The position numbers and the translations under genes were made by a program. Shown one piece after another: positions 35,616-47,809 of a stretch of 64,000 bases of DNA. Numbering within the stretch: the first letter of the stretch is position 1; each line of letters begins with the position of its first letter. Under the pieces are notes generated by a model. The model made no database searches. It was not told the DNA's origin and saw only the letters and a program-made list of their open reading frames with translations. Origin of the DNA: Chiua virens (Eukaryota; Basidiomycota; Agaricomycetes; Boletales; Boletaceae); assembly GCA_019787685.1 (NCBI GenBank), contig JAHNUO010000005.1, forward strand, positions 1,922,001 to 1,986,000, written 5' to 3'.

Positions 35616-38076
35616 CAGTACATTTGGGCGCAAGTGAGTAGCAAATGAATATATATTATAATGTACATGCTACAATAGAGCCCATGGTTCGAAGAAATCT
35701 GATGAGAAGTCCAAGTCAGGCATAGCAGCTGCATTATGATTAACCATGCCAACCGTCACAAGCACATACCATACACAGCAGCACCAGCTAAATATTTAAG
35801 AGTGGGGCTTGTTTTCTGAAAATTCATTTGCGTGTACACAATCATGCCCACTGAGCTACAGAGGCGCAAACCACGACCAAAGCCTGCACCATACAATCGG
35901 AAACCACAAGACCCAGGGGGATTTCACCACAACGGCATGCCCAGGCCTGCCACCTCTGCAAAGCCTGTCAAATCCAATAACTCGAAGCGTGAAAACCTTA
36001 CCTTACACGACTGGCTCACCGTCTTTGCATTCATCGACTCTCATCCAAATGTATCCCAAGAGCGCATTGTTGAACACTTCAAGACACGGCAAGAAGGTGC
36101 CTTAGAGTTCACGCAGTCAACCCTCTCACGAAAACTGAAGGATCATGAACAACTAGAGAAATGTGTCGAGTCACATCCAAATGCATTGTCTAGCAAACGC
36201 CCTCGCATTGTCACCAGTCTGGAAGTCGAGAAGGCACTGTTGTTGTGGGTGCTGTCCATGCAGGAGAAGGGAGAAACGGTAAATGGGCCAATGCTACAGG
36301 AAAAGCGAAAGAGGTTTGAGGACGAGTTTGGAGTTCCAGAGGAGAGTAGACTTGCGGGTGCCGGATGGATTGCTCCATTCTGCAATGCCTACGGAATCAA
36401 AGAATATCGGAGACATGGAGAGGCTGGATCAGTTGACATTGAAGCTGTTGCGGCAGAGCGGGTACGAGTGCAAAAGATCTTGTCGACATTTCCGCTCAAG
36501 GATCGGTTTAACTTCGACAAAACTGGCTTCTTCGCCTTGTGCGTAAATTTATCCTTTAAGTCGGCATGAATACCACTGACCAATTTGTAGCGCACCTCCT
36601 GATCGAGGGCTTGCAACAAAGCAGATGAGTGGAAAGAAAAAGGACAAGTTCCGGATTACCGTCGGACTCACTACAAATGCAGATGGGAGCAAAAAGCTAC
36701 CACTGTTCTACATTGGTCGAGCAAAGAAACCGAGGGCTTTTGGTAACAAGACACCGCAGTCATGCAGATTCTATTACCGTCACAACACGAACGCTTGGAT
36801 GACAGCAGAACTATTTGAAGAGTAAGTGGTCTATACTCATAAGAGTGTTGCTGGCTTACGGAACTCAGGTGGGTTAAGATGCTTGATGTCAAGATGGGCG
36901 CCCAGCAGCGTTTCATTTGTCTTCTTATCGACAACTTCTCTGGACACATGATCGCCTACAAACCACGTCATATCCAGCTTGAGTATTTTGAGCCAAAGCT
37001 CACATCATTTGTCCAACCACTTGACACCGGCGTGATCCAATGCTTCAAAGCATTGTATCGTCGTGCATTTTGCAAACGTGCAATAGACCTAGATGAGGCA
37101 GGTGAACGCGACGTCTACAAAATTGATATTCGAGAGGCAATGCTCATGGCAAAAGAAGCTTGGGATATGGTCAAGCCTGAAACTGTTGGAAACATACAGG
37201 AATCCAAGCTGATTCTGGCGATCCATCCCAGGCGCCAACATCCCACCCAACTCACGCTGATCCGCAGGCCTGGAGTATCCTCCACGATTTCGCTACAAAT
37301 GATGGTTTCTCACTTCCGGCTGCCGAAACTCAACTCCAAGTACTCCTTGGGAGTTCATATGTAGATGAGCATTGGAGGCCTGCTCTCAGGGCCGTCATGG
37401 ATGCAGAAGGTGATGCTGCACAAGCATCAACGGCCATCGAGAAACTTGCTACCGCAGCTACCCACCGGACTGGGCTCACAATAAAAATCCCTGCCTTGTC
37501 GCACCAATCGTCACAGCTCATAGCTGCTGAAAAAGACCTTGAAGATTCCATTCAGCATTTAAAGGATCTCAAGCAAATTCTTGGAATACCAATGTCTGTC
37601 AACAAGTTTCTTGCACCAAAGGGAGAAGCGGAAGTCGGGCAGAGGATGTATCAGTTTGAAGGTGATGCAGCCATTGTTGCAGAGGTCCGGCACAGAATGG
37701 CTGTCGAGCGAGGTGAGATAATTGAGAACGACTCTGACGAAGAAGATGTCCAACCTACAGTGGCACCTATGCCACGTTCCGAGATCATCCAGCTCTGCGA
37801 GAGACTTGAGAAAGGTTGTATGACACGAAGTAATGCAAGCACCTCTCTGGAGTTACTCCGTCAACTTCGTATGCTTCGTGGGGCAATGCGCGGTGAGGAG
37901 TTGCAGAATGCGAGGCAAACAACGCTGAGCAGCTGTTGGGGCAAGTAGTATGCATGCGTCGACCGCGGAAATTGTCACAGAACTGTCACAAATGTCACAA
38001 TGTAGTTTTACATATATCTTGTTTTGCATGAGGAAATGGCCGGCGCAACTCGCATGCGTTATGACAAAGTGTACTG
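35616..38076 (+). mobile_element. pogo-type (Tc1/mariner superfamily) DNA transposon
   Basis: The left end CAGTACATTTGGGCGCAAG and the reverse complement of the right end CAGTACACTTTGTCATAAC share CAGTACA and TTTG. TA dinucleotides flank both sides (35614-35615 and 38077-38078), the target duplication of this superfamily. Length is 2461 bp, usual for pogo, with one plus-strand transposase gene inside. Only the outer 11-13 bp of the inverted repeats match. Confidence 0.85.
35844..37948 (+). pseudogene. pogo transposase, nearly intact, one frameshift
   Basis: Starts MPTELQRRKPRPKP. Residues 55-150 form a psq/CENP-B-like helix-turn-helix region (LHDWLTVFAFIDSHPNVSQE, LSRKLKDHEQLEKCV). The DDE_1 catalytic domain follows: first D in FNFDKTGFF (near 36520), then across an intron (about 36539-36590) APPDRGLATKQMSGKKKDKFR, a second intron (36823-36868), second D in LLIDNFSGH (36932), third D in FVQPLDTGVIQ (37018). 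All three catalytic residues are present. At about 37187 the frame breaks: WDMVKPET should lead into the family motif CWKHTGI, which is one frame over and continues open to 37948. The C-terminus is helical and acidic (NDSDEEDVQ). Confidence 0.87.
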
Positions 38077-38405
38077 TATCAAATTATGAGTTGCCAGTAG
38101 ATGTCACTGAAAATTAATAGTTGGGTTGAGTTCATCCTTCCACGTGACTGACAGTACGCGATGCCATATACAAGCAGGCCCAGAACGAGACCTCACCCAG
38201 CTTCGTCGACGCCGAGTATGGACAAACAGTGGAGTGAGTGGTACGAGGACAATTGAGCGAGACAGGGCGAAGAGACCTAGGTTGATATCGCAGAATTCAC
38301 ACAACGTTATGAAGTACTGTCTACAGGGCCGATGTACACAACCCGCGTTTACACTGGCAGACAGATCATCTCTAACCCCGGGTGACAACCGCATACTATC
38401 AGAAT

Positions 38406-40749
38406 TCACCCCAGTGAAGCATTGAGGAGAACCTTTGACTTGATGACCGTCGTCACCGCCAACCTATTCCTCTTTTCTGGTGACTCCGTAAGGACTTCTT
38501 TACTCAAACCCAAATGCGTGGTGCACAACACTTTCTGTCCCCTTAATGTTCCGCGTGCCCGATCCACCTCCATGGTAGTTTCGTCGAATACCTGAGCGGG
38601 TTGGACGGCCAGAAGTTTGAAATCGGCCGCCAGGGCATCCCCGATCGATTTACTGAGCTCTCCCGCGGTCGAAATGATCAAGGATATTCGGTTCCGAAAC
38701 CTGGATGAAATCTTTGATCGAGCGGCGGACACAGAGACTGCACAGCCAGCTGCTACGGCTATGTCAACAAGCCCTTGTACTGTAGCCGTGATGAGGCCAT
38801 CCGGGTCGCTGGCGAGCTCGGGGAAGATATAGGTACGAGTGAGAGATCGCCACTGCCCACATGACGTTTGGGACTCTGTTTATACTGTTAATATGATAGC
38901 AGCATCTCGGAATCGACTCCTTACCTGATAGCCTCAAGCGGTCGTACATCCCTTCGACGAGCGCGTCACACCCATTCTCCAATGTCCACGACGAGATTAT
39001 CCGGTGGAGGTGACAAGCAAGGTAGGCTTGAAATAAATTTGGGAGGACCAAAGCCATGTCGTTGCGTGACTTTCCCGACAACCGGAGCACCAAGGTTCGT
39101 TTGATCGTCGTTGAGGCGCGTTGCGCTGCCGATGATTGTTCCTCTACAGTGGGAGACTTGAAGCCTTCCATGAGGCCCGCAGCTATAAACATTGCGCTCA
39201 GCTGGACAACTACGTTCAATTCCTCCAAGTTCCGGATGATCGTTCTTTCTGCGCGTGCATCCGAGTCAGTGACATAGTCCTCTACAGGAGCTATTTTCGG
39301 TTGACTGTTCTCGACAGCTAGCTCGAGCTTCGTTATCTGTTCACAATAAAGTTGACGAATCTTGAAATATTGAGATCGGAAGATCCTAAGACCGCCGCGC
39401 ACAGAGATGAGCTCGTGTGATACATCGGGCAACCGCTCGAGGTCTTTGCGTACGGCAGCGAGCTCGTCTGTCTTAGCAGCAACTGAACGCTCCCGCTGCT
39501 CTAATTCGGTGGTGAGTGCGGTAATGGTGCGGTCTCTGTCTTGTTGCGCTGCGATACGGCGTTGATTGCGGACAGAAGTGAGCTTGTGCGACTGTTCCTC
39601 AGAGCGACTCTTGAGGTTTGCAAGTTTATTTTGGAGATCTCGAATAAACTTCTTGGTCTTGTCGATTTTTTTTCGTGTTGTGCCTGTTGAAACAACAGTC
39701 AGAAAGTGGAACGAGGAAGAGAATGGACATACTTGAGTGCTCGGTCTGTCAGCATGACAAGTAAGTGGAATATTCGCCAATTTTGGAGCAAGTACACTTA
39801 CATTGTCACAATAACGAGAAGGAAAAATATCATGGAGATTTCGAAGCGTTATCGTCTTGTCCGCACTCGTCAGTAAGTCATGATCTTCAGAGACGGCCAT
39901 GGAGCGGACAGTATCAGCATGTGCGATGGGAGATCCGATTTGCCTGCGGGTCACCGTATCCCAGAATGACACGGACGAGTTGGCAGATGCTGCAATGTAA
40001 GTCTCGTTCCCTGCCAAGGCGATGCATTGCGGGTGGTAATTACTGTGAATGCGCCATTTTGCGAGGGTGGCGCCAGTCGACACATCGAGGTAGTGAATGT
40101 CCCCGTAGCAAGACAATGCAAAGAGACTCGTGTTGTCGCGACTCCAGGCAACCGACACGTTGCTCAGCACGGAGACTTTGACCTTGAAATCCACGAGGAG
40201 ATACCCGTCCTGTGCGTCGTAGATTCGGATGGATTCTCGCTCCCAAGTAGCCGTTGCGACAAGACGTCCTTCGCTTGAAAATTTCGCCGCGCACACGCAC
40301 CGACCGTCATGTACGAGTGTATGCAAACTCTGGCCTGTAGGGAGTGACCAGATACAAGCGGTGCGGTAGTCCGATCCTGTCACGATCTTGGACCCATCGG
40401 GCGAGACATCGACGGCGTAGACAGGCCCTGCGTGTCCGGTCAACTCGGTCACCTTTTTTCGACTCTGGACGTTCCACACTCGCACTTGACCGCGAAATGT
40501 CCCGCTCACGACCCATTTGCCATTTTGAGACACTGCAATGTCGTACACGTCGCTCCCTGCGTCCATTGGTGCCCCGACCTCCTTCAAGTTCCCACTGGTA
40601 TCCTCGACCTGCCAGCATCGGATGGTTCCGTTGGGACCACCGCCAAGAATGTGCTTTTCGTCCAAAAACGCTACGGACAAGATAGAATCTCGGTCGTTGA
40701 TTTCGATCAGCTTTGCTTTTTTCTTCTGAGTACCAGTGGAAGCGGAAGC
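38406..40749 (-). CDS. WD40-repeat protein with coiled coil
   Basis: The minus-strand frame is open from 40749 (ASASTGTQKKKAKLIEIN...) and gives at least six WD40 blades: SVAFLDEKHILGGG...IRCWQV, DIAVSQNGKWVVSGTFRGQVRVW, AVDVSPDGSKIVTGSDYRTACIW, AAKFSSEGRLVATATW, NVSVAWSRDNTSLFALS, MAVSEDHDLLTSADKTITLR. One or two introns near 39750-39690 follow, then a coiled coil (RKKIDKTKKFIRDLQNKLANL, LTTELEQRERSVAAKTDEL) and a helical C-terminus. A 49-nt intron at about 38880 joins RLRLSES to TYIFPELASDPDGLI, so the protein runs to 38406. The propeller is a protein-interaction scaffold; function unknown. No in-frame ATG precedes the first blade: the start lies in an upstream exon or was lost (paralog at 42690 has ATG). 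Confidence 0.78.
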
Positions 40750-41296
40750 CCTGTGTGTGCAGTGGTCCTCGTCAACATTCAGATGCCCAGGCTCGCCCCG
40801 CCTTCAACCTTACTTTTGCTCAACCTTGCCAGGGGTGGAACTACTGGTGCCTTCTTCGTTGAATTCTTGTGAATGCTGGTCAGAATCAGTTGCCGATTGT
40901 CCCGTTCATCTACTCACTTTTACTTGACCTCAGACGCAGTTTGGAAAACATTCTTAGTGGATGACAGTGCCAACGGGAGGAAGACCCTTTTCTATCTCTT
41001 GGCATACACGTGTCTCTTCATCAACGCCGCCTCGTGCCTTGGTCCTCGTGCTCCACTCAGTGCGCATCCCATCCCCGTTCTCGCCGTAGACGTATGTAGC
41101 TTGGAGAGCGAGACTACGAGGCTAATCGGAACACTCACTGGCAGCATGCAAACACATAATACAGTCATGAAGCTCTTGGTGCGTTGACACTAGTGCTGGT
41201 GCGTCTGGCGCATCGACTCTCCCCCTCGATCGACGCCGTTCTCGAAGTCCTGTCGAACCCATCGACCTCGCCGTCGCCATTTGTGCCTGCGATTCG
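40750..41296. other. Duplicate of the 30.2-30.6 kb segment
   Basis: 40910-41150 reads on the plus strand ...GRKTLFYLLAYTCLFINAASC..., related to 30310-30470. It may be a remnant exon of a membrane protein, but no exon chain is found. The unexplained 5' exon of the WD40 gene would also lie here on the minus strand. Confidence 0.4.
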
Positions 41297-42023
41297 CTAT
41301 TCAACGCTCCCAGCTCCTTTCTCAATGATCTCGGCTCGCTCGTTAACGATTTCGCGACTGGTACCCGGTTCCACTTCGACTTCTTCGCCGTTCGTCAATG
41401 CGCTCTGGACTTCATCGGCACCATCTAGGGGCTTTCCTTGCCTCCTTGGTCGACTTCTTTCATCGTTGTCATCGATTATCATCACCATGTCATCTCTGGA
41501 CAATCCCAACACCTTTGTCTTGACCCTCTCAATCCTCGCCCCACCTGTCTGGATGACGCTCGTCGCCATCTGTCACGTCTACAGGGTCTTCTGATGGGCT
41601 TGTCTCCTTAGCGATGTCGCCCTCGTGGTATGTGTGCAATGCACCTGGTGTGCTCGCGTCGTCTAGTGGTTTGGGCGGTAATGTGGGCTCGACTGGACTC
41701 CCTAGCTGATATTCGTTGTCGCCTGCCTCGTGTTCGTCGACCCTGTCGTGTGCCTTCAAGTTGCCACCAGTTGCTCCAGCATCGTCTGTCGTCTGTCAAC
41801 CTTTTCACTCCCGCTCGAGCGACGTGCTGGGCATGTGGTGGGGTGTGGCTACGTCCGTTGACGCGCTCGCTGTCGTCATAGCAGTGGGCTCGTCTGCCAA
41901 TGTACTATCCGTGCCGTCTACGGATATAGTTTCGTCAACGCATTCAGTGGCATGCGTTCGACCTTCGTGGTTGGTGGTTGTTTGGTCTGCACCGTCGACC
42001 TCTTCGAGCTTCTCTTTCCCCAT
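41297..42023 (-). CDS. Possible acidic, disordered hypothetical protein
   Basis: Three minus-strand frames in order (42023-41805, 41759-41529, 41569-41297) are all rich in Asp, Glu, Thr and Ser (KLEEVDGADQTTTNHEG; EGDIAKETSPSEDPVDVTDG; ADEVQSALTNGEEVEVEPG). The shared composition suggests exons of one disordered protein, but the junctions are not convincing, and the plus strand is equally open because of the composition. Function unknown. A pseudogene is an alternative. Confidence 0.3.
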
Positions 42024-42474
42024 CTCAACCTCTCCACCTGCGCGTCTCTCATGTGCATTTTTTGGAAGTCATCACTCTTTCTGCTCCACCTGTCAATACT
42101 CAGGTTCACTGGCAACATCCCCAGGAAATCATTTCAGCATTGTGCGGCACCGGCATAATCACACCCCACTTTTGGGCTACACACGCAACGTATCGTTCAT
42201 TTTGTCGACCTCATTTACCACCTCACTGGTGAATTTCTGTCTTTTTTTCTTCTTCTCCTCCTCGTTTCCCTGTTTCATTGACTCTCATTTCATTTCATTT
42301 TCATTCACTCGGAGTTGCATTACTTTTATTAGTCTTTTTACCTCTGCTCACCTTGTATTATGTAGCTACCATGCTTGCAATACATGATTCCCCCCTTGTC
42401 CGTCGCCTTCGTCTTAATTAGAATGACGAAGCTGCCGCCACGTGACTTGAGTCACGACGTTTTTATTTTCTGAC

Positions 42475-42690
42475 GTCGTGATGCCGTGCACGTCGCTCCC
42501 CGTGTCCACTGGCGTTCCTACCTCATTCTAATCCTCGACCTGCCAGCATTGGATCATTCTTGTTAAGTCCACTTCCAAGAATGTGGTCTTCGTCAGCCAG
42601 AAACGCCACAGGCACGACCGTGACTGTAGTATTCCATTTCGATTCGCGTGCGCCGTGCCATTTCTTCTGAGTGCCAGTCGTAGCAGACAT
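42475..42690 (-). pseudogene. 5' fragment duplicate of the WD40 gene
   Basis: ATG at 42690 opens MSATTGTQKKWHG..., matching ASASTGTQKKKAK of the WD40 gene. It then gives VAFLADEDHILGSG for SVAFLDEKHILGGG, and, after frame changes, QCWQVED and VDTGSDVHG at the positions of RCWQVED and MDAGSDVYD. Similarity stops within the first blade, so about 220 bp of the start of the WD40 gene was copied. It retains the initiator ATG that the large copy lacks. Confidence 0.75.
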
Positions 42691-43360
42691 TGTTGCCATG
42701 GATCGCCTCTGGAATGGATACAGAGAACGCATCTGAAGCCGCTCAGAACACAAAGCAGGGACTCAACTGCCTACACAGGTCACGGAACTTTAGCTGCGAT
42801 CATAATATTGACCGAGAATTATGATCATCAACAAGAACGTGTTTGGCGCCAACTACGCTTTCTTGATGCTCAACCGCAGCGCGTCCGAATGGATGTCAGG
42901 TTCAATCGGCACAACTTTGGCAAGTTGAGCTTAAGTCACCTAGCGTTGCTCGAGACAATAGATTGGCCGGAAGGTGATGGACGGGAGGTCAGATATGGTT
43001 CTTGGTCGTTGGTGTGTGAAGCAGTGAGCGTCATTCGTTTTTCAAACGTATTCAGATTGACGACGGGTTTGAACTAGATACCGGAGGAAAGAACTAAGGA
43101 CTGACTCATCCCTCCGAGCCCTTGAAGTGCCGTGGCTCGAGGTCCGGAGCGAAACCCGTACCCCGGGCATGAGACCTGTAAACACGAGTGGACCAGGAGT
43201 GGTGTTTACGATTACAGGATGGCAGAAAAGACCTCTGGAGCATTCGCTGCTCGGATATGCGATGCTTATTTTTGACAAACAAGAAAACTCAACTTATCTC
43301 CGCCAATCACAATTACCGGTGCATACCAGTGGTCGTTTCGTAAAGTACGCCTCCATTACT

Positions 43361-43552
43361 AGAACGGCTACTACATGAGTGTCCATAAAGTTCCAGCCGC
43401 ATCAGCCCCGTAACATTGATGTTTTTAGGATCACAAGATGGATTCTGTTATCTTATAAGTTCATCTGTCTGAGAGAGTGATACCTCAAGGCCTCATAGCC
43501 GATTGTTATCTCGCGCTTTTCATTATCTCCTGATCCACGCCTATTCAAGATC
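43361..43552 (+). promoter_or_regulatory. Putative promoter of DUF6533 copy C
   Basis: GGCTACTACATGAGTGTCC followed by CAGCCGCATCAGCC (43394-43407), about 145 bp before the ATG. The same pair of blocks recurs at 48873-48896 (copy D) and 49925-49964 (orphan). Conservation outside the coding region of duplicated modules suggests either recent duplication or regulatory constraint. Confidence 0.5.
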
Positions 43553-45327
43553 ATGTCCGAGTCTTCTGCTCTGCAGTCAGCTATAAGTTTCTTGCAGTGG
43601 AATAACTATGTATCTCGTATGCTCTTCGATCACTGCACTTTGGAGATCGGTCTCTCACACTTTTTCAGTCACCATCCTCACTGCCGTTGTATATGATTAT
43701 TGTACGTTGACTCTTTTGTTCCAACATGAGGCACAAACTTATGCATCTATCATCAGTCCTAGCGTTTCCGAAAGAGGTGCTACCAGTTCTCATACTTTCC
43801 GTGTTTGCATGCAAAACTTTTCTGATCTACAATTGGCGAAGATAATATATATCTGGGTCAGTACTAATACACACCCATTCTTGGAGATATCCCTGATGCG
43901 ACAACAGAGCAAACCATGGACATGGGTGTCGACATTGTTCATTCTCGTGCGTACCGAAACCCCTAGCTCCGTGGCATATGCTCGAGCGAGGCTTTCATAG
44001 GTTCGTTATTGCGGCCTGTTCGGTTTAGTGTGAGCCTATGTCCGCTGCGATGTATGTGCTATATACTAATTTGGAGCATTCATCAGGTGCGGTACCCTCT
44101 GTACGTTGGACCCACAGATATAGACCTGTTCCAACTTTGACCGCATTGTAAGCTGGCACCACGTTCGTACCTGGTCCTGCAGAGGTATGCTTCATCAAAT
44201 AGCAATTACCTGTGAATGTCCTGACACGTATTACTGTGTACCTAGGTGTGCGTATTCGGCCTTGATTTCAAGTACTTATCCTTACTACCGGCTGACGTCT
44301 TTCGATTCAACAGTTGTGAGTGTTCAATCAACTTCCCCCTTCCATTATATTCACGAATACTCCAGGTAGAATGGTATATCTTATCTGGATATGGTCGTTT
44401 CTCCTCTTTCTTGCTGCGGCTGATTGTGAGTGGCTATGTAGCTCAGATTAGAAAATGAACACCAAATTAATGATTACAGTCATAATGATCCTGCGTGTAT
44501 GGGCAATGTACAATCGATCAAGACTAATCCTTGGTATACTTCTCGTCCTGTTTCTGATTGAGGTCGTCTCCGTTATGGTAAATTGTTCCTTCCTCAGCGA
44601 TTCCGAGGTCGCCATACGTATGTAATGTACGGTCATTGCATATGTGCACGCCATACTAACCTATGGTCAGTTGGTACCACCCAAATACTGGAATATTCGT
44701 CTTGCACATTGGCGACATCACTTCCAGAGGTCGTTTTGTCACTGACAGGTTACTCTGCACGAATTCTCTTTAGCATAGTGTTTTGCACGCTCGCAATCAT
44801 CCAATTCGTGAGGCAGTCAATTCAAATGTACCGCGCGACAAAGCAGTGGCAACTCAATCCATACATCAATTTACTCCTCAAGCAGGGGGTTGCCTACTTC
44901 TCTGCGTATGTCTCTATTCTCATTCCCTTTTAAAAAAATTCGTCGCCGAGAAACGCATTAAACGAAGCTTTTTCATCACAGGCTGCTCCTGCTGAATATC
45001 ATTGGCATATTGAACTCAGGCTTCTGGGGAGGGATTCCATTCACCACTGAGCAGTCTTTATTAGTAGCCTTCGTGGAGTACGTACCCGCCTTCACACTCG
45101 CCCCACGATTCATCATCAACATACGGGAAGTGCATGAGCATGATGTTCAAGGCAGATGTGGGAGTGGGATCGATTCTGGGTTTGGCTTATCGACGCTATG
45201 CGACCATGGAGCTGTCAGATCGCGCATTCTATTCGCAAGTCGCGAGGAGAGCGAGACGGACACGATGCAGGATGAGGGAACGGAAAGAATTCAGATGGTA
45301 TCAATTAGCGATGTCGAGTCAGGTTGA
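43553..45327 (+). CDS. DUF6533-type seven-transmembrane protein, copy C
   Basis: Same exon plan as copy B. N-terminus MSESSALQSAISFLQWNNYVSL, spliced to TILTAVVYDYFLAFPKEIIYIW and SKPWTWVSTLFILVRYCG (DUF6533 signature). Middle exons give FLLFLAAADFIMILRVWAMY, LILGILLVLFLIEVVSVMV, a TM helix (ILFSIVFCTLAIIQFVRQS) and LLLLNIIGIL. The C-terminus has LAPRFIINIREVHEHDV, GRCGSGIDSGFGLST and an acidic tail ending TERIQMVSISDVESG at 45325-45327. Introns are 45-70 nt, GT-AG, at the same places as in B. Protein identity with B appears to be about half. It is expected in a membrane; ligand and partner unknown. Confidence 0.8.
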
Positions 45328-47809
45328 CTAAAGTGCATATGAAACACGTGTAGCTATGACCGTTGTGACGAGATGCACTGATGAAATTCCTTACAATTGC
45401 GCTCCGTGTCCGCTGCAGAATAGAGATACGCTTCCAAGGCAATGTCTCTCGTCCAGCGCCTTTTCGCGTTTTTTTTGGCAACGTCTGGTCGTTCATGTTG
45501 ACACTTGTCCGCTCTCTCCTCGCCCTCTTTTCTTTCCGTCGTCACTCATCCGACCCGTTCATCCTCCCAAGAGCCAATCGTACGCCTTGTTTACTCGGGC
45601 CGATTGAAAGCAGTTGCCCTCTCCCAAGGACGCCGCTCACAACTCGATCTCCCTCGGTCACCTTGACCCTGTTATTAGGCCACGACCAGTACGCAAGCAT
45701 CTCTGGATCCATCCTTCACCTCACCGTCGCTTAGAGGATTTCCCCAATGATCGATCCAACACGTCCCCGAACTCAGTTTATCCTCCAACATGCCACCGCG
45801 AGCGACCAGCTTTGGCGGAGGCATGTCCTCGCTGACCACCCCAGTAAGGTCGTTGTACATCTTGCTTCTCACACCTCGACTGATGCGGATCTTTTGCCGG
45901 CGGCCGCGGCGTTATATGCAGGCTCCAGGTAGGTGTCAATCAATGTGCACCACCCCGCATACACCGAGTTGATGGTCGGACCAACAGCTGGTGTGCGGTC
46001 GTGGTTGGCTAATTTAGTACTACGTAGCATGCCTTTTGTGTGGCACTCGCCCGTTATACAATGTCAGATAGAGCCCTTGGTAAAATGCGTTGTGCGTTAG
46101 AACGCGAAATAATACCATTTGGATCCATAATTATTCTACTCACAGCCTCCCCCCTCGAATCGATGGGGATTACGAGCCGCATCTTGGTGCGTTACGTTGC
46201 GTGTTCTTGTCTTTTCCACCTCATCCTTGACTTCGTCACACGCTGATATCGCCACCTCCACATGTCGTTGGCTGTACGATGACAGTATAGTTCTCCACAA
46301 CAAACTGGACGTCATGTTTGAACGTGACGACGCCTTCCAACCGGAGCCTAGACCACGGACGCGAACGTTAGCGTCCTAACACAAATCAGATACACAGACG
46401 CACTGGAACACAAACACCCTCGCACCATTCCTTAACGTCCATATCAGGAACGCGTCTTCCGTGATCCATTTCACAAGACCGCTGTCCGAGCGGTCTGTCA
46501 ATGCAAGCCTAATAGGAAATACAACGCTGGTGTGCCCGGCCATCTGCGACATCTGATACCGTTGATCGATCACATCCATGATGCGATCCACGTTAGCTAC
46601 GAGTGGAGCAGGGCATGTGCAGTGGGGTGTACGAGGACGTCTGGCGGAACGGTCGGTGGTTGGGAGGTGTGTCGACGTGGAAACCCACCAGCATATCTCA
46701 GAAACTAACGTCCAAACGTATCTCTCGACATGCTTCCAGAACAGGAATACCTAGCAGACAGCAGATATCTCGTCGCCACCACACGAGATAGGGTATTGAA
46801 ACGGTGCTGATGGATCCTACGTCAAGTTATTATGAGGAATCAGCGGAAAGATCAATGAGTTGCACACGCACGATGTATTCGTCCAACGAGGTTGCCGGTG
46901 GTCCCCGAGCTGAAGATGCCAATTTTGAGCCCCTTGCGTTTCAAAGCATGTCCTGGAGCTTCTCGAAGCTCGTCTTGGGTGGAGGTAAATGTCATCTTGT
47001 TAGATCCAAGGTCGACATTGTGTCCACAATCCATGAGATGGCGCCACGCACCCGATCTTCTTCGCTACGCTCAGGTGTCCCGAATAAGGGGGATTTTCGC
47101 GTCTTACGACTATTATTCCGATTCCTCGGTGGCAACCTTGAGCATGCCTTCCAACATTGCCTGTGGATTGGACGACATACGGCTAGGAGATGAGCAACAA
47201 TTGCAGTGACGCGTACAGACCGGGCCAGCGTTGAACACGCAGCTTGTCCACGTTCCCGGCCTCAACGTTTTGGAGCCTATCAAAATGTGAGTTGGATGCG
47301 AGTGAATACGCTTGGTGAAGTGCTCGCCTGCGAAACCGAGGTCGTCGAGGTCGTCCTTGTATGCGACTTCGTATACAAGCGGATTCGGGACGAAACCTCG
47401 GCCAACTACATCGACGTCGAGGATGTAGTATGGGGTGGGTAAGAGGCGTCAATACGCGGAAAAGGACGCCATACACGGACTCACTAATAATTCCGAAGCA
47501 CTATGACCAATCAAATACTCCAAGCTAGGAAGACATTGGTGTCGTGTGTGTCGTCGAAGAGTCATCGCCGGATGCAAAGCTAGTGGTGGGGTTGAGAGTC
47601 CTTCTCGATGGCCAACGCGGCAACGATGAACAACCTTCGACGCGGCATGAAAACAGTGAGCCTCACTCCTTTCCACACTTCGAGCCATTGATCAACAAAG
47701 TATACCGCCGAGTACTTCAAGTCGGACTCCCTCCAGGGCCCGGGTAAGACCCGTACCTGTATGACACCCGTAGGCACATGCTACTCTTGTGGTTGCAGAA
47801 GGCTAAGGC
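45328..47809. other. Duplicated module DNA with decayed minus-strand gene pieces
   Basis: Several stretches have relatives elsewhere: 45530-45720 with 33640-33800, 46270-46590 with 26300-26650, and 47590-47700 with 49165-49310. Minus-strand frames at 46852-47034 (HNVDLGSNKMTFTSTQDEL) and 47580-47777 look protein-like but cannot be joined. No family recognised. Confidence 0.4.

Noticed and set aside
40873..41187. Intact membrane protein gene
   Set aside because: Hydrophobic frame has a decayed relative at 30.2-30.6 kb, but no start context or further exons could be found.
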